This document shows, in pieces, positions 24,990 through 33,795 of a stretch of DNA of 48,985 nt (position 1 is its first letter; every line of letters starts with the position of its first letter). The stretch is from Phycisphaerae bacterium (lineage in GTDB: Bacteria; Planctomycetota; Phycisphaerae; UBA1845). The translations under genes and the position numbers were made by a program. Under the pieces are notes generated by a model that saw nothing but the letters and a program-made list of their open reading frames with translations, was not told where the DNA came from and did not search any database. The stretch spans positions 1-48,985 of the forward strand of contig JAJDDP010000120.1 in the NCBI GenBank assembly GCA_029260235.1. Direction: 5' to 3'.

Positions 24990-25517
24990 TTAACGCTTGG
25001 AGAACTGGAAGCGTCGCCGTGCACCGCGTTGGCCGTACTTCTTGCGTTCGACCTGCCTTGGGTCGCGACTGAGGAACTTGTGCTCTCTCAGGAATGGCTC
25101 GTAATCTGAATTGCACTTGGTCAGCGCCCTGGCAATGCCCATGAGGATCGCCCCGGCTTGGCCGGTCGTTCCGCCACCTTTGACATTGACCCAGACATCA
25201 ACCTTCTTGAGTGCCCCAGTTACTTCGAGGGGTGCGACGATCGTTTCACGGTCCTTCAATATATGGAAGAACGCGTCTGATTTTCGACCATTGATCTCGA
25301 ACTTGCCGGTGCCAGGACGAACACGCACCCGGGCAATCGCCCGCTTGCGTCGGCCTGTGCCCCAGAAGTAGGTCTTTCCTGCAGGGCCTTCGGGCGTCTT
25401 TGGCTCGGGCATCTGCCTGGTTTCAGACTTGGCGGCTGCTACCGGCTCTGGCGATGTCCGGCGAGCCTCACCCTCTGGTGTCGGGGTGGCGCCGGTTTTT
25501 TCTGGTGCATCAGACAC
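24990..25517 (-). CDS. rpsI: 30S ribosomal protein S9 (uS9) with N-terminal extension
   Basis: 175 residues from a GTG at 25517, with AAGGAG ten bases upstream. The last about 128 residues are a complete uS9: KTYFWGTGRRKRAIARVRV, then VNVKGGGTTGQAGAILMGIARAL, ending KKYGQRGARRRFQFSKR, whose C-terminal Lys-Arg reaches the P-site tRNA. The first about 45 residues are a Pro/Glu/Ala/Thr-rich tail not found in most bacterial S9 proteins. Second gene of the rplM-rpsI pair, 25 bases after rplM. Confidence 0.97.
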   Translation of the reverse strand: MSDAPEKTGATPTPEGEARRTSPEPVAAAKSETRQMPEPKTPEGPAGKTYFWGTGRRKRAIARVRVRPGTGKFEINGRKSDAFFHILKDRETIVAPLEVTGALKKVDVWVNVKGGGTTGQAGAILMGIARALTKCNSDYEPFLREHKFLSRDPRQVERKKYGQRGARRRFQFSKR

Positions 25518-25542
25518 GTGCGGTCGTCTCCTTGAGAATTCT

Positions 25543-25986
25543 CTAGAATGAGAAGCTTGCGGGTGATTGGGCCTGATGAGGATGATCCTCGCCCGTGTAC
25601 ACCTTGAGCTTCTTCAACATCTTGCGCCCCAATGAACTCTTGGGCAGCATTCGGCGGACGGCTTCACTGACAATTCGGTCAGGATGCTTGTCGCGCATTT
25701 CCCGGGCGGTGATCGACTTCCAACCGCCTGGATAGTAGCTGTAGCTGTCGTAGGTCATTTCGTCCAACTTCTTACCGGTCAACTTGATCTTCTCGGCATT
25801 GGTGACCACGACAAAGTCGCCCGAGTCGACATGTGGCGTGTAAGTTGGCTTATGCTTGCCCATCAAAACGGTGGCAATCTTGGTGGCCATTCGACCGAGA
25901 ATCTGGTCGGAAGCATCCACATGAAACCAAGCCCGCTCGACCTCGTTCGCCTTGACTGAAAAGCTCTTGATCCGTCCGGTTGACAT
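25543..25986 (-). CDS. rplM: 50S ribosomal protein L13 (uL13)
   Basis: 147 residues, normal length. The core has WFHVDASDQILGRMATKIA, KHKPTYTPHVDSGDFVVVTNAEKIKLTG and RMLPKSSLGRKMLKKLKVYTG, all typical of uL13, an early-assembly 23S rRNA-binding protein. AGGCGG lies about eight bases before the ATG. It forms the conserved pair with rpsI, with a promoter-like site at 26035-26062. No known L13-leader fold was recognised just upstream. Confidence 0.97.
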   Translation of the reverse strand: MSTGRIKSFSVKANEVERAWFHVDASDQILGRMATKIATVLMGKHKPTYTPHVDSGDFVVVTNAEKIKLTGKKLDEMTYDSYSYYPGGWKSITAREMRDKHPDRIVSEAVRRMLPKSSLGRKMLKKLKVYTGEDHPHQAQSPASFSF

Positions 25987-26034
25987 TTGGTATTCCGCCT
26001 AACAATGCAACAAAGAGATACAGAGGAATCGGGT

Positions 26035-26062
26035 ACTTTACAGGATTCGGCAGGACCGTCAA
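26035..26062 (-). promoter_or_regulatory. Likely sigma-70 promoter for rplM-rpsI
   Basis: On the minus strand TTGACG (26062-26057), 16 bases, then TAAAGT (26040-26035), about 50 bases before the rplM start. Five and four matches to the consensus hexamers. Confidence 0.5.
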
Positions 26063-26295
26063 GGCCCCAGGTCTAGTGGGCAGCTGCTGGAATATTCTAG
26101 AGCGATCGGCCGGCCAGACCACGCGGATGCCGCCGCCCGGAGTGCGACCGCCAATTAAAGTCAGACTCGCACCAGTACACCTCGACAGCATTTTCCCAGA
26201 ATTGTCCTCTTTTTTTGCAGAACGCGTGTAAGAAAGTGGCGTTTGGACAGACATCAATCTGGAACGACATGAGCCTTGCTGAATCGTTTCTCCTC

Positions 26296-26565
26296 GTCCT
26301 CCGCCGGGCTGTCCGGCACCATCTCTTTTGAGATGGATAGGATCCACGTTGCGTAGGCGTATGCAGTTTGCCGGTGCGACCTAGTGGCCGAGTATTGGAC
26401 GCCGGACAGCCCGGTCGCCGAGGACCGTTGCTAATTTGTAGCCACAGAACCGCGCTTAGCTGGAACCCAGCGAGGAACTACTCCACCCACACGCACGGAA
26501 GGACTGTCGGGCCGCCAAGCGAGCATCACGCAGCCTCGAAGGCGGCCCGGGTCTTTCCGGTTCTG
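26296..26565. ncRNA. Candidate structured RNA, two helix-closed domains
   Basis: Inside the 752-base gene-free gap 25987-26738. Domain I is closed by 26296-26317 pairing with 26401-26425. The core is a perfect 14-bp helix (CCGGGCTGTCCGGC at 26304-26317, GCCGGACAGCCCGG at 26401-26414), extended by CG and GTCCTC/GAGGAC with small bulges. Inside are a 7-bp hairpin with TTTT loop (CCATCTC/GAGATGG, 26319-26336) and a possible third arm (GG-CCAC at 26340-26347 with GTGGCC at 26384-26389), giving a three-way junction. Domain II is closed by CAGAACCG (26445-26452) with CGGTTCTG (26558-26565) and holds GCTGG/CCAGC (26459-26471) and a 9-bp hairpin CGGGCCGCC/GGCGGCCCG (26508-26549). Strand is undecided. 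I could not match it to RNase P, SRP, 6S or tmRNA. Elsewhere the gap holds only the rplM promoter and no convincing ORF. Confidence 0.5.
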
Positions 26566-26738
26566 GGATTTCTCTAGTCACCCAACTTGAGCCGCCAACG
26601 CAAAGTTGACGGCATGCCAACTGGACCAGACAATCGCAAAGCCCGACTTGGTCTTGAGCGAATTGCGGGAGTGATCTGCATCCAGCTGTAGACCGGGCGG
26701 CAAGAATCGATTCAGGTCATTCGGCACGGAGGCTGGAC

Positions 26739-27557
26739 ATGATCGGCAGGCTACCAACTCGAATTCTACGTTCCCCGGCAAACGCGATATCCCTGACATT
26801 GGGGGTTGCCTTCATTCTGCTGATTTGCAGCGGGTGTGATCGCCTGCCGGCAGCGGCTGTCAAACAGTTGCGCCAGAGTCACGACGCGTACCGCCATAAG
26901 CAGTATTCGGCCGCCGACCGGTACGCCTCACGCGTCATCACCACCCACGCGGCATCGCCCGACACGGCAGAGGCCTATTATCTCCGGGGCTTGGCTGCCT
27001 TGCGGCAAGATCGTGGTGGCAACGCCCGGCGCGATTTTGAGGCGGGACTAAGGCTCTCTGATCGCCCAGAGTTGATCGCCTTGCTCCACGCCCAGATCGG
27101 CAATCTTGAGTTCGAGCAGCAGCACTACGAACAGGCCGTCGCACTATACCGACAAGCTGAGCACGACCTGCCGAGCAATCCGCCAAGTGATCGCATCTTA
27201 TTACGCTACGGAATTAGCCTTCAGAGAACGGGTCGCTTCAGGGATGCTCGAAGAGTGTTCGCTGGCGTGATGCTGAACTATCCGGGCCGACCTGCAGCAG
27301 CTTCAGCCAAGGCCAAGGCGGTCTGGATGGAGGACTACCATTCAATCCAGTGTGGCGTGTTCAGCACCGAAGGCGCCGCCCGGGCTGCGTCCAAACGACT
27401 TCGGGATGGTGGATTCGACGCATCCAGTTGGCGAGAGACCGTCAACGGAAAGCGGCGATATGTGGTTCGAGCCGGACAGTACCGGATGTACGCCGATGCC
27501 AAAGCCGCCCTAGCCGGTGTCCGGCAACAGGTTGCCGACGCGTTCGTGGTCCCCTAG
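26739..27557 (+). CDS. TPR lipoprotein with C-terminal SPOR domain
   Basis: 272 residues; GGAGG lies six bases before the ATG. Signal with lipobox CSGC (Cys33). TPR-like helical repeats span about 45-190 (for example EAYYLRGLAALRQDRGGNARRDFEAGL and IGNLEFEQQHYEQAVALYRQAEHDL). The last about 70 residues (YHSIQCGVFSTEGAARAASKRL ... YVVRAGQYRMYADAKAAL) have the SPOR pattern of two Q/G-beta-alpha units. SPOR domains bind denuded peptidoglycan glycans at division sites. A role at the septum or cell wall is inferred. Confidence 0.85.
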   Translation: MIGRLPTRILRSPANAISLTLGVAFILLICSGCDRLPAAAVKQLRQSHDAYRHKQYSAADRYASRVITTHAASPDTAEAYYLRGLAALRQDRGGNARRDFEAGLRLSDRPELIALLHAQIGNLEFEQQHYEQAVALYRQAEHDLPSNPPSDRILLRYGISLQRTGRFRDARRVFAGVMLNYPGRPAAASAKAKAVWMEDYHSIQCGVFSTEGAARAASKRLRDGGFDASSWRETVNGKRRYVVRAGQYRMYADAKAALAGVRQQVADAFVVP

Positions 27558-27606
27558 ATCCCCTTTCAGAAGCCCGTTCTTCTAGCGAAAGACATGCTGC
27601 GCGGGG

Positions 27607-28419
27607 TCAGTCCCCGTGGGCATCCTTGGAATGCCGATAGGCGTGGCGCGGTCCGGCTCCTAGGCCTCGCTTGCTGGGTGCTTTGAGGAAGGCAAGCAGC
27701 CGCTGCCCGGCTGGGGTCTCGATCATGGTCTCTAGCTGGGGGAGAATGGTCTTGAGCATCTTGCCGCTGCGGTAGATCAGCTTGTAAGCAGCCTTCAGCT
27801 CTCCGATTTCCTCGCGGGTGAAACCGTTTCGCTTTAGTCCTATCGTGTTTAGGCCTGAGCATCCGTTCCTGCTTTGGGTGGTCATGAAGGGCAGGGCGTC
27901 CATGACGATTTTTCCGCCGCCGCCGATCATGGCATACTCCCCGATTCGGGCGAACTGATGCGTAGATGACAACGCGGACATGACTGCACCCTTGCCGACG
28001 GTGGTGTGGCCTCCCACCTGCACGGAGTTGATTAGCGTGACGTCATCGCCAATCACGCAGTTGTGGCCAACGTGGGCGTAGGCAAGGATGAAACAGTTTT
28101 GGCCTACGATGGTCGACGTCTCAGCCTGTGTGCCGCGATGGATGCTGGCGTACTCACGGATGATGGTATCTTGGCCGATCTTGCAGTACGAGCGCACGTC
28201 TTCAAAATGCCGGTCCTGCGGAACATGCCCAATAGTGACGTAAGGGTGTATCTGGCAGTTCGCGCCGATCTCCGTCCAACCGGTCAAGTAGGCATGAGGA
28301 TAGATGCGCACGTTTGGGCCGACGGTGACCGGGCCGTCGATGATGACGTACGGGCCTATCTCAGCCGAAGCGTCAATCTTGGCAGCGGGGTCAACAATCG
28401 CGGTTGAATTGATGGACAT
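27607..28419 (-). CDS. lpxA: UDP-N-acetylglucosamine O-acyltransferase
   Basis: 270 residues from the ATG at 28419, with GAGG six bases upstream; the longer frame to 28650 runs into unrelated sequence. Left-handed beta-helix hexapeptides fill the first about 190 residues (IGPYVIIDGPVTVGPNVRIY and on). The catalytic His is His119 in AYAHVGHNCVIG, and the late GLNTIGLKRNGF precedes the helical C-terminal domain. It transfers a hydroxyacyl chain from ACP to UDP-GlcNAc, the first lipid A step, which supports a Gram-negative outer membrane. No lpxD, lpxB or fabZ is adjacent. Confidence 0.92.
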   Translation of the reverse strand: MSINSTAIVDPAAKIDASAEIGPYVIIDGPVTVGPNVRIYPHAYLTGWTEIGANCQIHPYVTIGHVPQDRHFEDVRSYCKIGQDTIIREYASIHRGTQAETSTIVGQNCFILAYAHVGHNCVIGDDVTLINSVQVGGHTTVGKGAVMSALSSTHQFARIGEYAMIGGGGKIVMDALPFMTTQSRNGCSGLNTIGLKRNGFTREEIGELKAAYKLIYRSGKMLKTILPQLETMIETPAGQRLLAFLKAPSKRGLGAGPRHAYRHSKDAHGD

Positions 28420-28489
28420 GAAGCACCTCAAACAAGAGAAGCCGCGAATCTTATAGCGAGCAGTCGAGAATACAATGCCCGCGAAGCAT

Positions 28490-29578
28490 TCAGACGCCCA
28501 ACCAAGAGGTGATGTCATGCAAAATCGAGGCGGAAGCATGCCCAGGGAGGACAAGATCGGCCACGAGGAGTGCTCCCAAGATGGCCATGACCTGCGAGGC
28601 CAACGCGACGAGAAAACTATGGGGCATTTGCAAATACTGGCGATAGGCACAGGCGACCGACCAAGTTGCGTGCGCCAGGACGATCAACGCCGGTAGATAA
28701 GTGCAGGCAAGAACTTCAAAAGACCTGGCGGCAGGCGGTGACAGTTCAAACAGACCGACATAGACGATAATGAGCACAGCAGGAAACAGTGAGAGCATCG
28801 GAGCAAGTGCATAGGCCCAAACACGAAGCAGATGAGTGAACTGGACACGAAACCGCTTCATGGATTGGCGATAGATCAACAACGCAGCAAGGCTACAGAC
28901 AATCCAACTCATGACCACAACAGCAGTTTCTCCTAGCCATTCCCAACTCAGCAAGAGAGCAACGTTTCGCAAGAACCAGCCGACGCCAAGCTGCCCAAAC
29001 GTCTCCAAGACGCTTGGGGTCTGGTTGGCTGTCGAAACCGGCAAGAAACAGATCGCCGAGTATGCGACCATCCCGCCATTGAGCACCAAGAACGATAACC
29101 CCAGGAAGAAGAGCAACGGCCCCTTGCGTACTGGGTCGTGCAGATCAATTTGCGACCAGAAGCGATTTGGGAAGAAACTCCGCAGCCAAGTCCCGAACAG
29201 GGATCGAAAGAACCGCTTACGCCATGCATACTCGAACAGAGGTTTTTTCTTGGCTCGGTAATGCGCCAGCACCTTATCCCAGGTGAAGTCGGTGCCGCAC
29301 TCCGGACAGCGGTTGCGCTTGAGTCCAAAAAGGTGGTATTCGCATTGGGGACAGGTTACCTCTTCCAGGGGAACCGCGTCGGCCCACTCGAAGTGCAGGT
29401 CGCAGCATGGGCAGGTTGGTTCGTCCAGCCCGAACAAGTCGTGGCCGCAACGGGCGCAGTGAACCTCGAACGGTACGAGGCTCCAATCCGGTGCAGTAGC
29501 AGATTCAGCCATCTTGTTTCGCGTGCTCCGTCGCCCGCTGTTCGATCCAAGCGGTTTCAACCCGTTGAAAGTGTCCAT
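28490..29578 (-). CDS. Membrane protein with two N-terminal zinc ribbons
   Basis: About 362 residues from the ATG at 29578 (AGGG six bases upstream); 29512 and a GTG at 29596 are alternatives. Two tandem zinc ribbons come first: CARCGHDLFGL...CPCC and CPQCEYHLFGL...CPEC, clearly a duplicated unit. Five or so membrane helices follow (about 155 to the end), resembling Yip1-like or YIP1/RDD-type bundles, but the family is not certain. It is 70 bases upstream of lpxA on the same strand, so they may share a transcript. Function unknown. Confidence 0.75.
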   Translation of the reverse strand: MDTFNGLKPLGSNSGRRSTRNKMAESATAPDWSLVPFEVHCARCGHDLFGLDEPTCPCCDLHFEWADAVPLEEVTCPQCEYHLFGLKRNRCPECGTDFTWDKVLAHYRAKKKPLFEYAWRKRFFRSLFGTWLRSFFPNRFWSQIDLHDPVRKGPLLFFLGLSFLVLNGGMVAYSAICFLPVSTANQTPSVLETFGQLGVGWFLRNVALLLSWEWLGETAVVVMSWIVCSLAALLIYRQSMKRFRVQFTHLLRVWAYALAPMLSLFPAVLIIVYVGLFELSPPAARSFEVLACTYLPALIVLAHATWSVACAYRQYLQMPHSFLVALASQVMAILGALLVADLVLPGHASASILHDITSWLGV

Positions 29579-29675
29579 CAGCAACCCTACAAACACTCCT
29601 GCTTGTATAGTCAGGACGGTTCATGGGCCTCGCCGTTAGTCGAAACAACCTGGGATTCGACACACGGCATGATCC

Positions 29676-29720
29676 AAAAAAAGGCGCCGGGCCATGGATC
29701 AATCCACGGCTCCGGCGCCC
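29676..29720 (-). terminator. Intrinsic terminator of the TSP3 lipoprotein gene
   Basis: GGCGCCGG (29683-29690) pairs with CCGGCGCC (29712-29719), with further pairing inside (TGGAT/ATCCA), followed on the minus strand by seven T. It lies 31 bases after the stop of the lipoprotein gene. Confidence 0.92.
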
Positions 29721-29750
29721 CTTTAGGTCTTGTTCTTCAAAACGCCGTGC

Positions 29751-31325
29751 TTACTGGACAGGCGCCGACGCTGGCATCATCACTGAGGAGCAGGCGCCGA
29801 GCGTGTCTGGCTGTAGCAGGCTGAGGTTGATGTTTTGACCGTCGATGACCATGGTCAAGTCGTGGCCTTCCACGTCGAACGCGGTGACGCCTACCCCGGT
29901 GGCATTAACATCATCACAGGCCAAGACGATGGCGTCATTGCCGGGGAAACCCTCTAAGACCAGGATATTATCCACGACAGCCAACAGGACGGATTCACCA
30001 TCGCCCGGGCAATTGCCCACCAGGACGAAGGGGCCTAGGAAGTCAGCCCATAGACCGAGATCGAGTTCACAGGCATCGCCGACGCCGTCGCCATCGCCGT
30101 CCTCCTGCCCTGGGTTCGGCGTATCTGGACAGTTGTCGCAGACATCGCCCAGGCCGTCGTCATCTGCGTCAGCTTGGTCCGCATTGGCGTCGTCAACGCA
30201 ATTGTCGCAAACATCGCCATGGCCGTCGTCGTCGCTGTCGGTCTGACTGGAGCTATTGGTGTCTGGACAATTGTCGCAGTCGTTGGGGTAGCCGTCGCCA
30301 TCGCGGTCATCTTCTGAGTTCATGAAGGACTCATGCTGCCCGCCACCGCCGCCCTCCAAAGCATTCTCAGCTTCTTCGTTGCGCACGCACTCGGTACCTC
30401 CGCCTTCGCTACACCCGACGCCACCCTGGAAGCACTCAGATGCATCCGTTGTCTCGCCATCCCTGTTGCCGTCACAATCCACATCCAGCGAAATACCAGC
30501 CACTGAGCGCACAACACCGTCGTCCTCGGGATCATAGCCACCCGGTCCACCGATCAAGGCCCAGCCGTTGCGTTCACCCTCTAGCAGCAGTTCGGAACAG
30601 ATCTGACCACGCTCTCCACAATCGACAAATTGGCCCGCACCGGTTGACTTCCGAATGAAAGTGAACTTGGGCAGAACCGGAATGTTGGAGTCGAACGTAC
30701 CGCAGTCTTCTTCGTCCAGGGTGATGGTCATCGATCCTGTGGGTTGGGGGAACGAGGAGAGGCAAACTTGGACATCCCATTCTTCTTCGCTCTGCCCATC
30801 ATTGAAGGTAACCGTGATGGGCTCCACACTGACTAGGCTTAGGGCGACCATTTCGATATCAACGGTGACCGAGTCGCCGACTTCCGTCGGGCACACATCC
30901 TCCAACCGCCGGATGATCGTGTCAGCCGGCCCTAGATTGTCGCGGTCGATGGGCGACCCCATGAGTTCGATTTCGCCGTCGAATGAATCGGAACCTTCGC
31001 CGAAGAAGCCCGCCGGCATTGGTGAATCGGCGAACGAGTAACTGGTCGAGCTGCCTGCCGGTGTGGTCCACAAATCATCGGAAGGCTCGCCGCTTCCTGT
31101 TGTGGGAACATTGTCATTTTCGTTCTGGTTGCCGTTGGCGTTGTCGTTGTCGTTATCGCCGCCGGAACCGGTGTTGTCGTTAACGTTGGTGTTGCCGTTC
31201 CCGCTACCGTCGCTATCGTTGTCATTGCCCGATCCACCCGAGCCTGTAGGACAACCCACGACAGAAACCAGGACCACACCCAACATGGCTACAAACAGTC
31301 CCTTGAATGAAAAAGTACGACCCAT
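29751..31325 (-). CDS. Lipoprotein with thrombospondin type 3 calcium-binding repeats
   Basis: 524 residues from the ATG at 31325, which has a perfect AAGGAGG seven bases upstream; the open frame to 31463 is not needed. Lipobox VVGC (Cys20). A low-complexity G/N/D/S spacer follows (about 24-75). A beta-rich domain spans about 80-335. Residues about 338-422 are thrombospondin type 3-like repeats (DRDGDGYPNDCDNCPD, then DSDDDGHGDVCDNC, DADDDGLGDVCDNC, DGDGDGVGDACE), which bind Ca and are disulfide-linked in other proteins. A C-terminal domain of about 100 residues follows. Likely a calcium-stabilised surface protein. Confidence 0.9.
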   Translation of the reverse strand: MGRTFSFKGLFVAMLGVVLVSVVGCPTGSGGSGNDNDSDGSGNGNTNVNDNTGSGGDNDNDNANGNQNENDNVPTTGSGEPSDDLWTTPAGSSTSYSFADSPMPAGFFGEGSDSFDGEIELMGSPIDRDNLGPADTIIRRLEDVCPTEVGDSVTVDIEMVALSLVSVEPITVTFNDGQSEEEWDVQVCLSSFPQPTGSMTITLDEEDCGTFDSNIPVLPKFTFIRKSTGAGQFVDCGERGQICSELLLEGERNGWALIGGPGGYDPEDDGVVRSVAGISLDVDCDGNRDGETTDASECFQGGVGCSEGGGTECVRNEEAENALEGGGGGQHESFMNSEDDRDGDGYPNDCDNCPDTNSSSQTDSDDDGHGDVCDNCVDDANADQADADDDGLGDVCDNCPDTPNPGQEDGDGDGVGDACELDLGLWADFLGPFVLVGNCPGDGESVLLAVVDNILVLEGFPGNDAIVLACDDVNATGVGVTAFDVEGHDLTMVIDGQNINLSLLQPDTLGACSSVMMPASAPVQ

Positions 31326-31710
31326 TTTACATCCTCCTTCGGATTCGATTTGTTCGCACGGGCAGCGCCGACGACCCCACGCCTGGATTCGTAGTTCTAC
31401 CAACCTGCACTTGAACTGAGGCCAAGCCATTCTCGACCTCGCATTGGGGGTGGTCGAGCGCATCTCATGTTCATCTTCTGTGTTCTCGCCCCGCGGCCCG
31501 ATTGGCCAGGGCTATTGCGCCGTCACAGAGACTCTCCAAGCCTACGCCCGGAGATTTTGCGTCGCTCTTAGGGTTCGGTCAAGGAAAAAGTTCCTACCTG
31601 CCCAAAATATCATGCCATCTAGCCTGGACACGAATCGGCGTTGACGCCCAGTCCTACCAGTACCTACCATGCGTGTCAGCCGGTAGCACTTTACTTCGAC
31701 AGGTGGTGTC
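31326..31710. other. Divergent promoter region, no supported gene
   Basis: 385 bases between divergent starts. The overlapping short open frames on the plus strand have no good ribosome site or recognisable product. One promoter-like pair, TTGACG (31641-31646), 18 bases, TACCAT (31665-31670), lies 40 bases before the OPT transporter start. Nothing else stands out. Confidence 0.45.
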
Positions 31711-33729
31711 ATGACACAGAAACGCGCCCTTGACCGCTCAGCTTACGAACCGCTGCCCGAGGGCCAAACCTATCAGCCTTACATCTCGGCTGACGAATCA
31801 CTGCCGGAATTCACCTTCAAGGCTGTGGTGCCGGGCATCCTCTTTGGCATCTTATTTGGAGCCGCCAACGCCTACCTGGGCTTGCAGGCTGGGTTGACCA
31901 TCTCGACGTCAATTCCAGTAGCAGTGATGTCGGTGGCTGCTTTTCGCGTCTTTAGGATGTTCGGCATTCAGGGCTCGATTCTCGAAGCCAATCTCGCCCA
32001 GACGGTGGGTTCTGCTTCCAGTTCGGTTGCCAGCGGCGTGATTTTCACGTTGCCGGCCCTCTTTCTGTGGGGCATGCCTCCTGGGCTATTGCAGATGACT
32101 TTGCTGGCCATGTGCGGCGGGTTGATGGGCATTCTCTTCATGGTTCCCCTGCGGCGATTCCTCATCGTTAAGGAGCATGGCCGACTCCCTTATCCGGAAG
32201 GCACCGCCTGCGCCGAAGTTTTGGTAGCCACCGAAGCCGGGGGCGACCACGCCCGAAACGTCTTTGTGGGCATCGGGGTTGGCGCCGCACTGAAGGGTGT
32301 GATTTCCTGGCTTCATCTGGTGCCCTCGACAATCAAAATGGCCATCCCTCTGCTGCCAAGGGCGCAAGTGGGTATGAAGCTATCGGCGGCCTTGTTTGGT
32401 GTGGGCTACATCCTTGGACCACGGATCGGGGCGATCATGGTCGGAGGCGGACTGCTATCGTCGTTGGTGATTATTCCAGCCATAGCGGCCTGGGGCAGTG
32501 GGCGAACTACCCCGTTCTACCCTGCCACCGACATCATCGACGATTTGTCCGCCGGTGAGATCTGGACGAATTATGTGCGCTACATCGGTGCAGGGGCGGT
32601 GGCGGCCGCTGGTTTGATCACCCTGATCAAAAGCATCCCCATGATGATCGAGAGCTTCAAGGTCGCTGCCGGGCAGCTGCGTTCTCGGCTGGATTCAACC
32701 GACACGCGAATCGCGATCCCCAGAACCGCTCATGATCTGTCGCTGCGAACTGTGGGGATCGGCTTGCTCCTCCTAGCCCTGGTGATGGCGTTGATCCCTC
32801 AAGTCTTTGGCGTCATTGAGTCGAGCGCCATTCGAGCAGCGGCGGCCATCCTGATTATCATATTCGGGTTTTTCTTCGTTACGGTGGCTTCGCGGATCGT
32901 TGGCTTGGTGGGCGTAACTTCCAATCCGACCAGCGGCATGACCATCGCCTCGCTGCTGGGGACAGCCACCGTCTTCCTGTTGATGGGCTGGACAGATGAT
33001 GTGGGCAAGGCTGCGGCGCTGTGCGTGGGCTGTGTCGTTGCCATCGCAGCTTCGATCGCCGGCGACACCTCTCAGGATCTCAAGACGGGGTTCCTGTTGG
33101 GGGCTACGCCGCGCCGACAACAAGCCGGCGAATTGATCGGCGTGTTGACCTGTGCGGTGTTCGTTTGCTGGACGGTGCAGTGGATGAGTCCCCAATTCGG
33201 AACCGACGATCTGCCTGCGCCACAGGCGACCCTGATGAAGGTAGTCATCGATGGCGTCTTGCAGCAGTCGCTACCCTGGACCCTCATCGGAATGGGGGCT
33301 GCCATCGCCGTTCTTGTCGAGTTGTTCCGCTTGCCAAGCCTGCCATTCGCGGTGGGTGTCTATCTACCGGTCAGCACAATGGTGCCGGTATTCTTGGGCG
33401 GGCTGCTGCGACACGTTGTGGAGAAGCGGGCACCGACAGCCGAGGAGGCCGGTGATCGCCGTGAACGAGGCATACTTTTCGGGTCTGGGTTGGTGGGTGG
33501 CGAGGGACTTATCGGCGTCGGCATCGCTGCCTATGCTGCCAAGAGAATCATCGCGGCCACTAGCAGTGGCAACCCCCTACCTCAGCGAGGGCCGGATCTT
33601 GTCCATCAGTGGGCGGTTCAGGCGGGGCTGTCCAGCGAATGGGCTTCTATCTGCGCATCGTCGGTCGCGTTTGGCCTGTTCGCGCTCTTTGTTGTTATTT
33701 TCGCCAGGGCATGCCGGAGGCGGGCCTAA
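31711..33729 (+). CDS. OPT-family oligopeptide transporter
   Basis: 672 residues with about 15 membrane helices. AGGTGG lies a few bases before the ATG. The N-terminal region (EFTFKAVVPGILFGILFGAANAYLGLQAG) and the mid-protein GVTSNPTSGMTIASLL and SIAGDTSQDLKTGFLLGA stretches are hallmarks of the bacterial OPT family. Members move oligopeptides or metal chelates across the inner membrane using a proton gradient. Length fits. It converges with fliM. No peptidase or siderophore gene is adjacent, so the substrate cannot be inferred. Confidence 0.9.
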   Translation: MTQKRALDRSAYEPLPEGQTYQPYISADESLPEFTFKAVVPGILFGILFGAANAYLGLQAGLTISTSIPVAVMSVAAFRVFRMFGIQGSILEANLAQTVGSASSSVASGVIFTLPALFLWGMPPGLLQMTLLAMCGGLMGILFMVPLRRFLIVKEHGRLPYPEGTACAEVLVATEAGGDHARNVFVGIGVGAALKGVISWLHLVPSTIKMAIPLLPRAQVGMKLSAALFGVGYILGPRIGAIMVGGGLLSSLVIIPAIAAWGSGRTTPFYPATDIIDDLSAGEIWTNYVRYIGAGAVAAAGLITLIKSIPMMIESFKVAAGQLRSRLDSTDTRIAIPRTAHDLSLRTVGIGLLLLALVMALIPQVFGVIESSAIRAAAAILIIIFGFFFVTVASRIVGLVGVTSNPTSGMTIASLLGTATVFLLMGWTDDVGKAAALCVGCVVAIAASIAGDTSQDLKTGFLLGATPRRQQAGELIGVLTCAVFVCWTVQWMSPQFGTDDLPAPQATLMKVVIDGVLQQSLPWTLIGMGAAIAVLVELFRLPSLPFAVGVYLPVSTMVPVFLGGLLRHVVEKRAPTAEEAGDRRERGILFGSGLVGGEGLIGVGIAAYAAKRIIAATSSGNPLPQRGPDLVHQWAVQAGLSSEWASICASSVAFGLFALFVVIFARACRRRA

Positions 33730-33795
33730 GTCCTTGGTGAGTCGGGGCAACGCGGAGCCTGAGCTGAATTTCTGTGCGGGAGTTGGTCGGCAGGG

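Noticed and set aside
26441..26465. GCCACAGAACCGCGCTTAGC resembles the 3' conserved part of RNase P RNA
   Set aside because: No GAGGAAAGTCC-type region or other RNase P conserved blocks are found within 400 bases on that strand; the match is short.
26578..26799. A 73-codon minus-strand frame near the start of the TPR-SPOR gene
   Set aside because: It overlaps the SPOR gene start, lacks a ribosome site and has no recognisable feature; a real small protein is not excluded.
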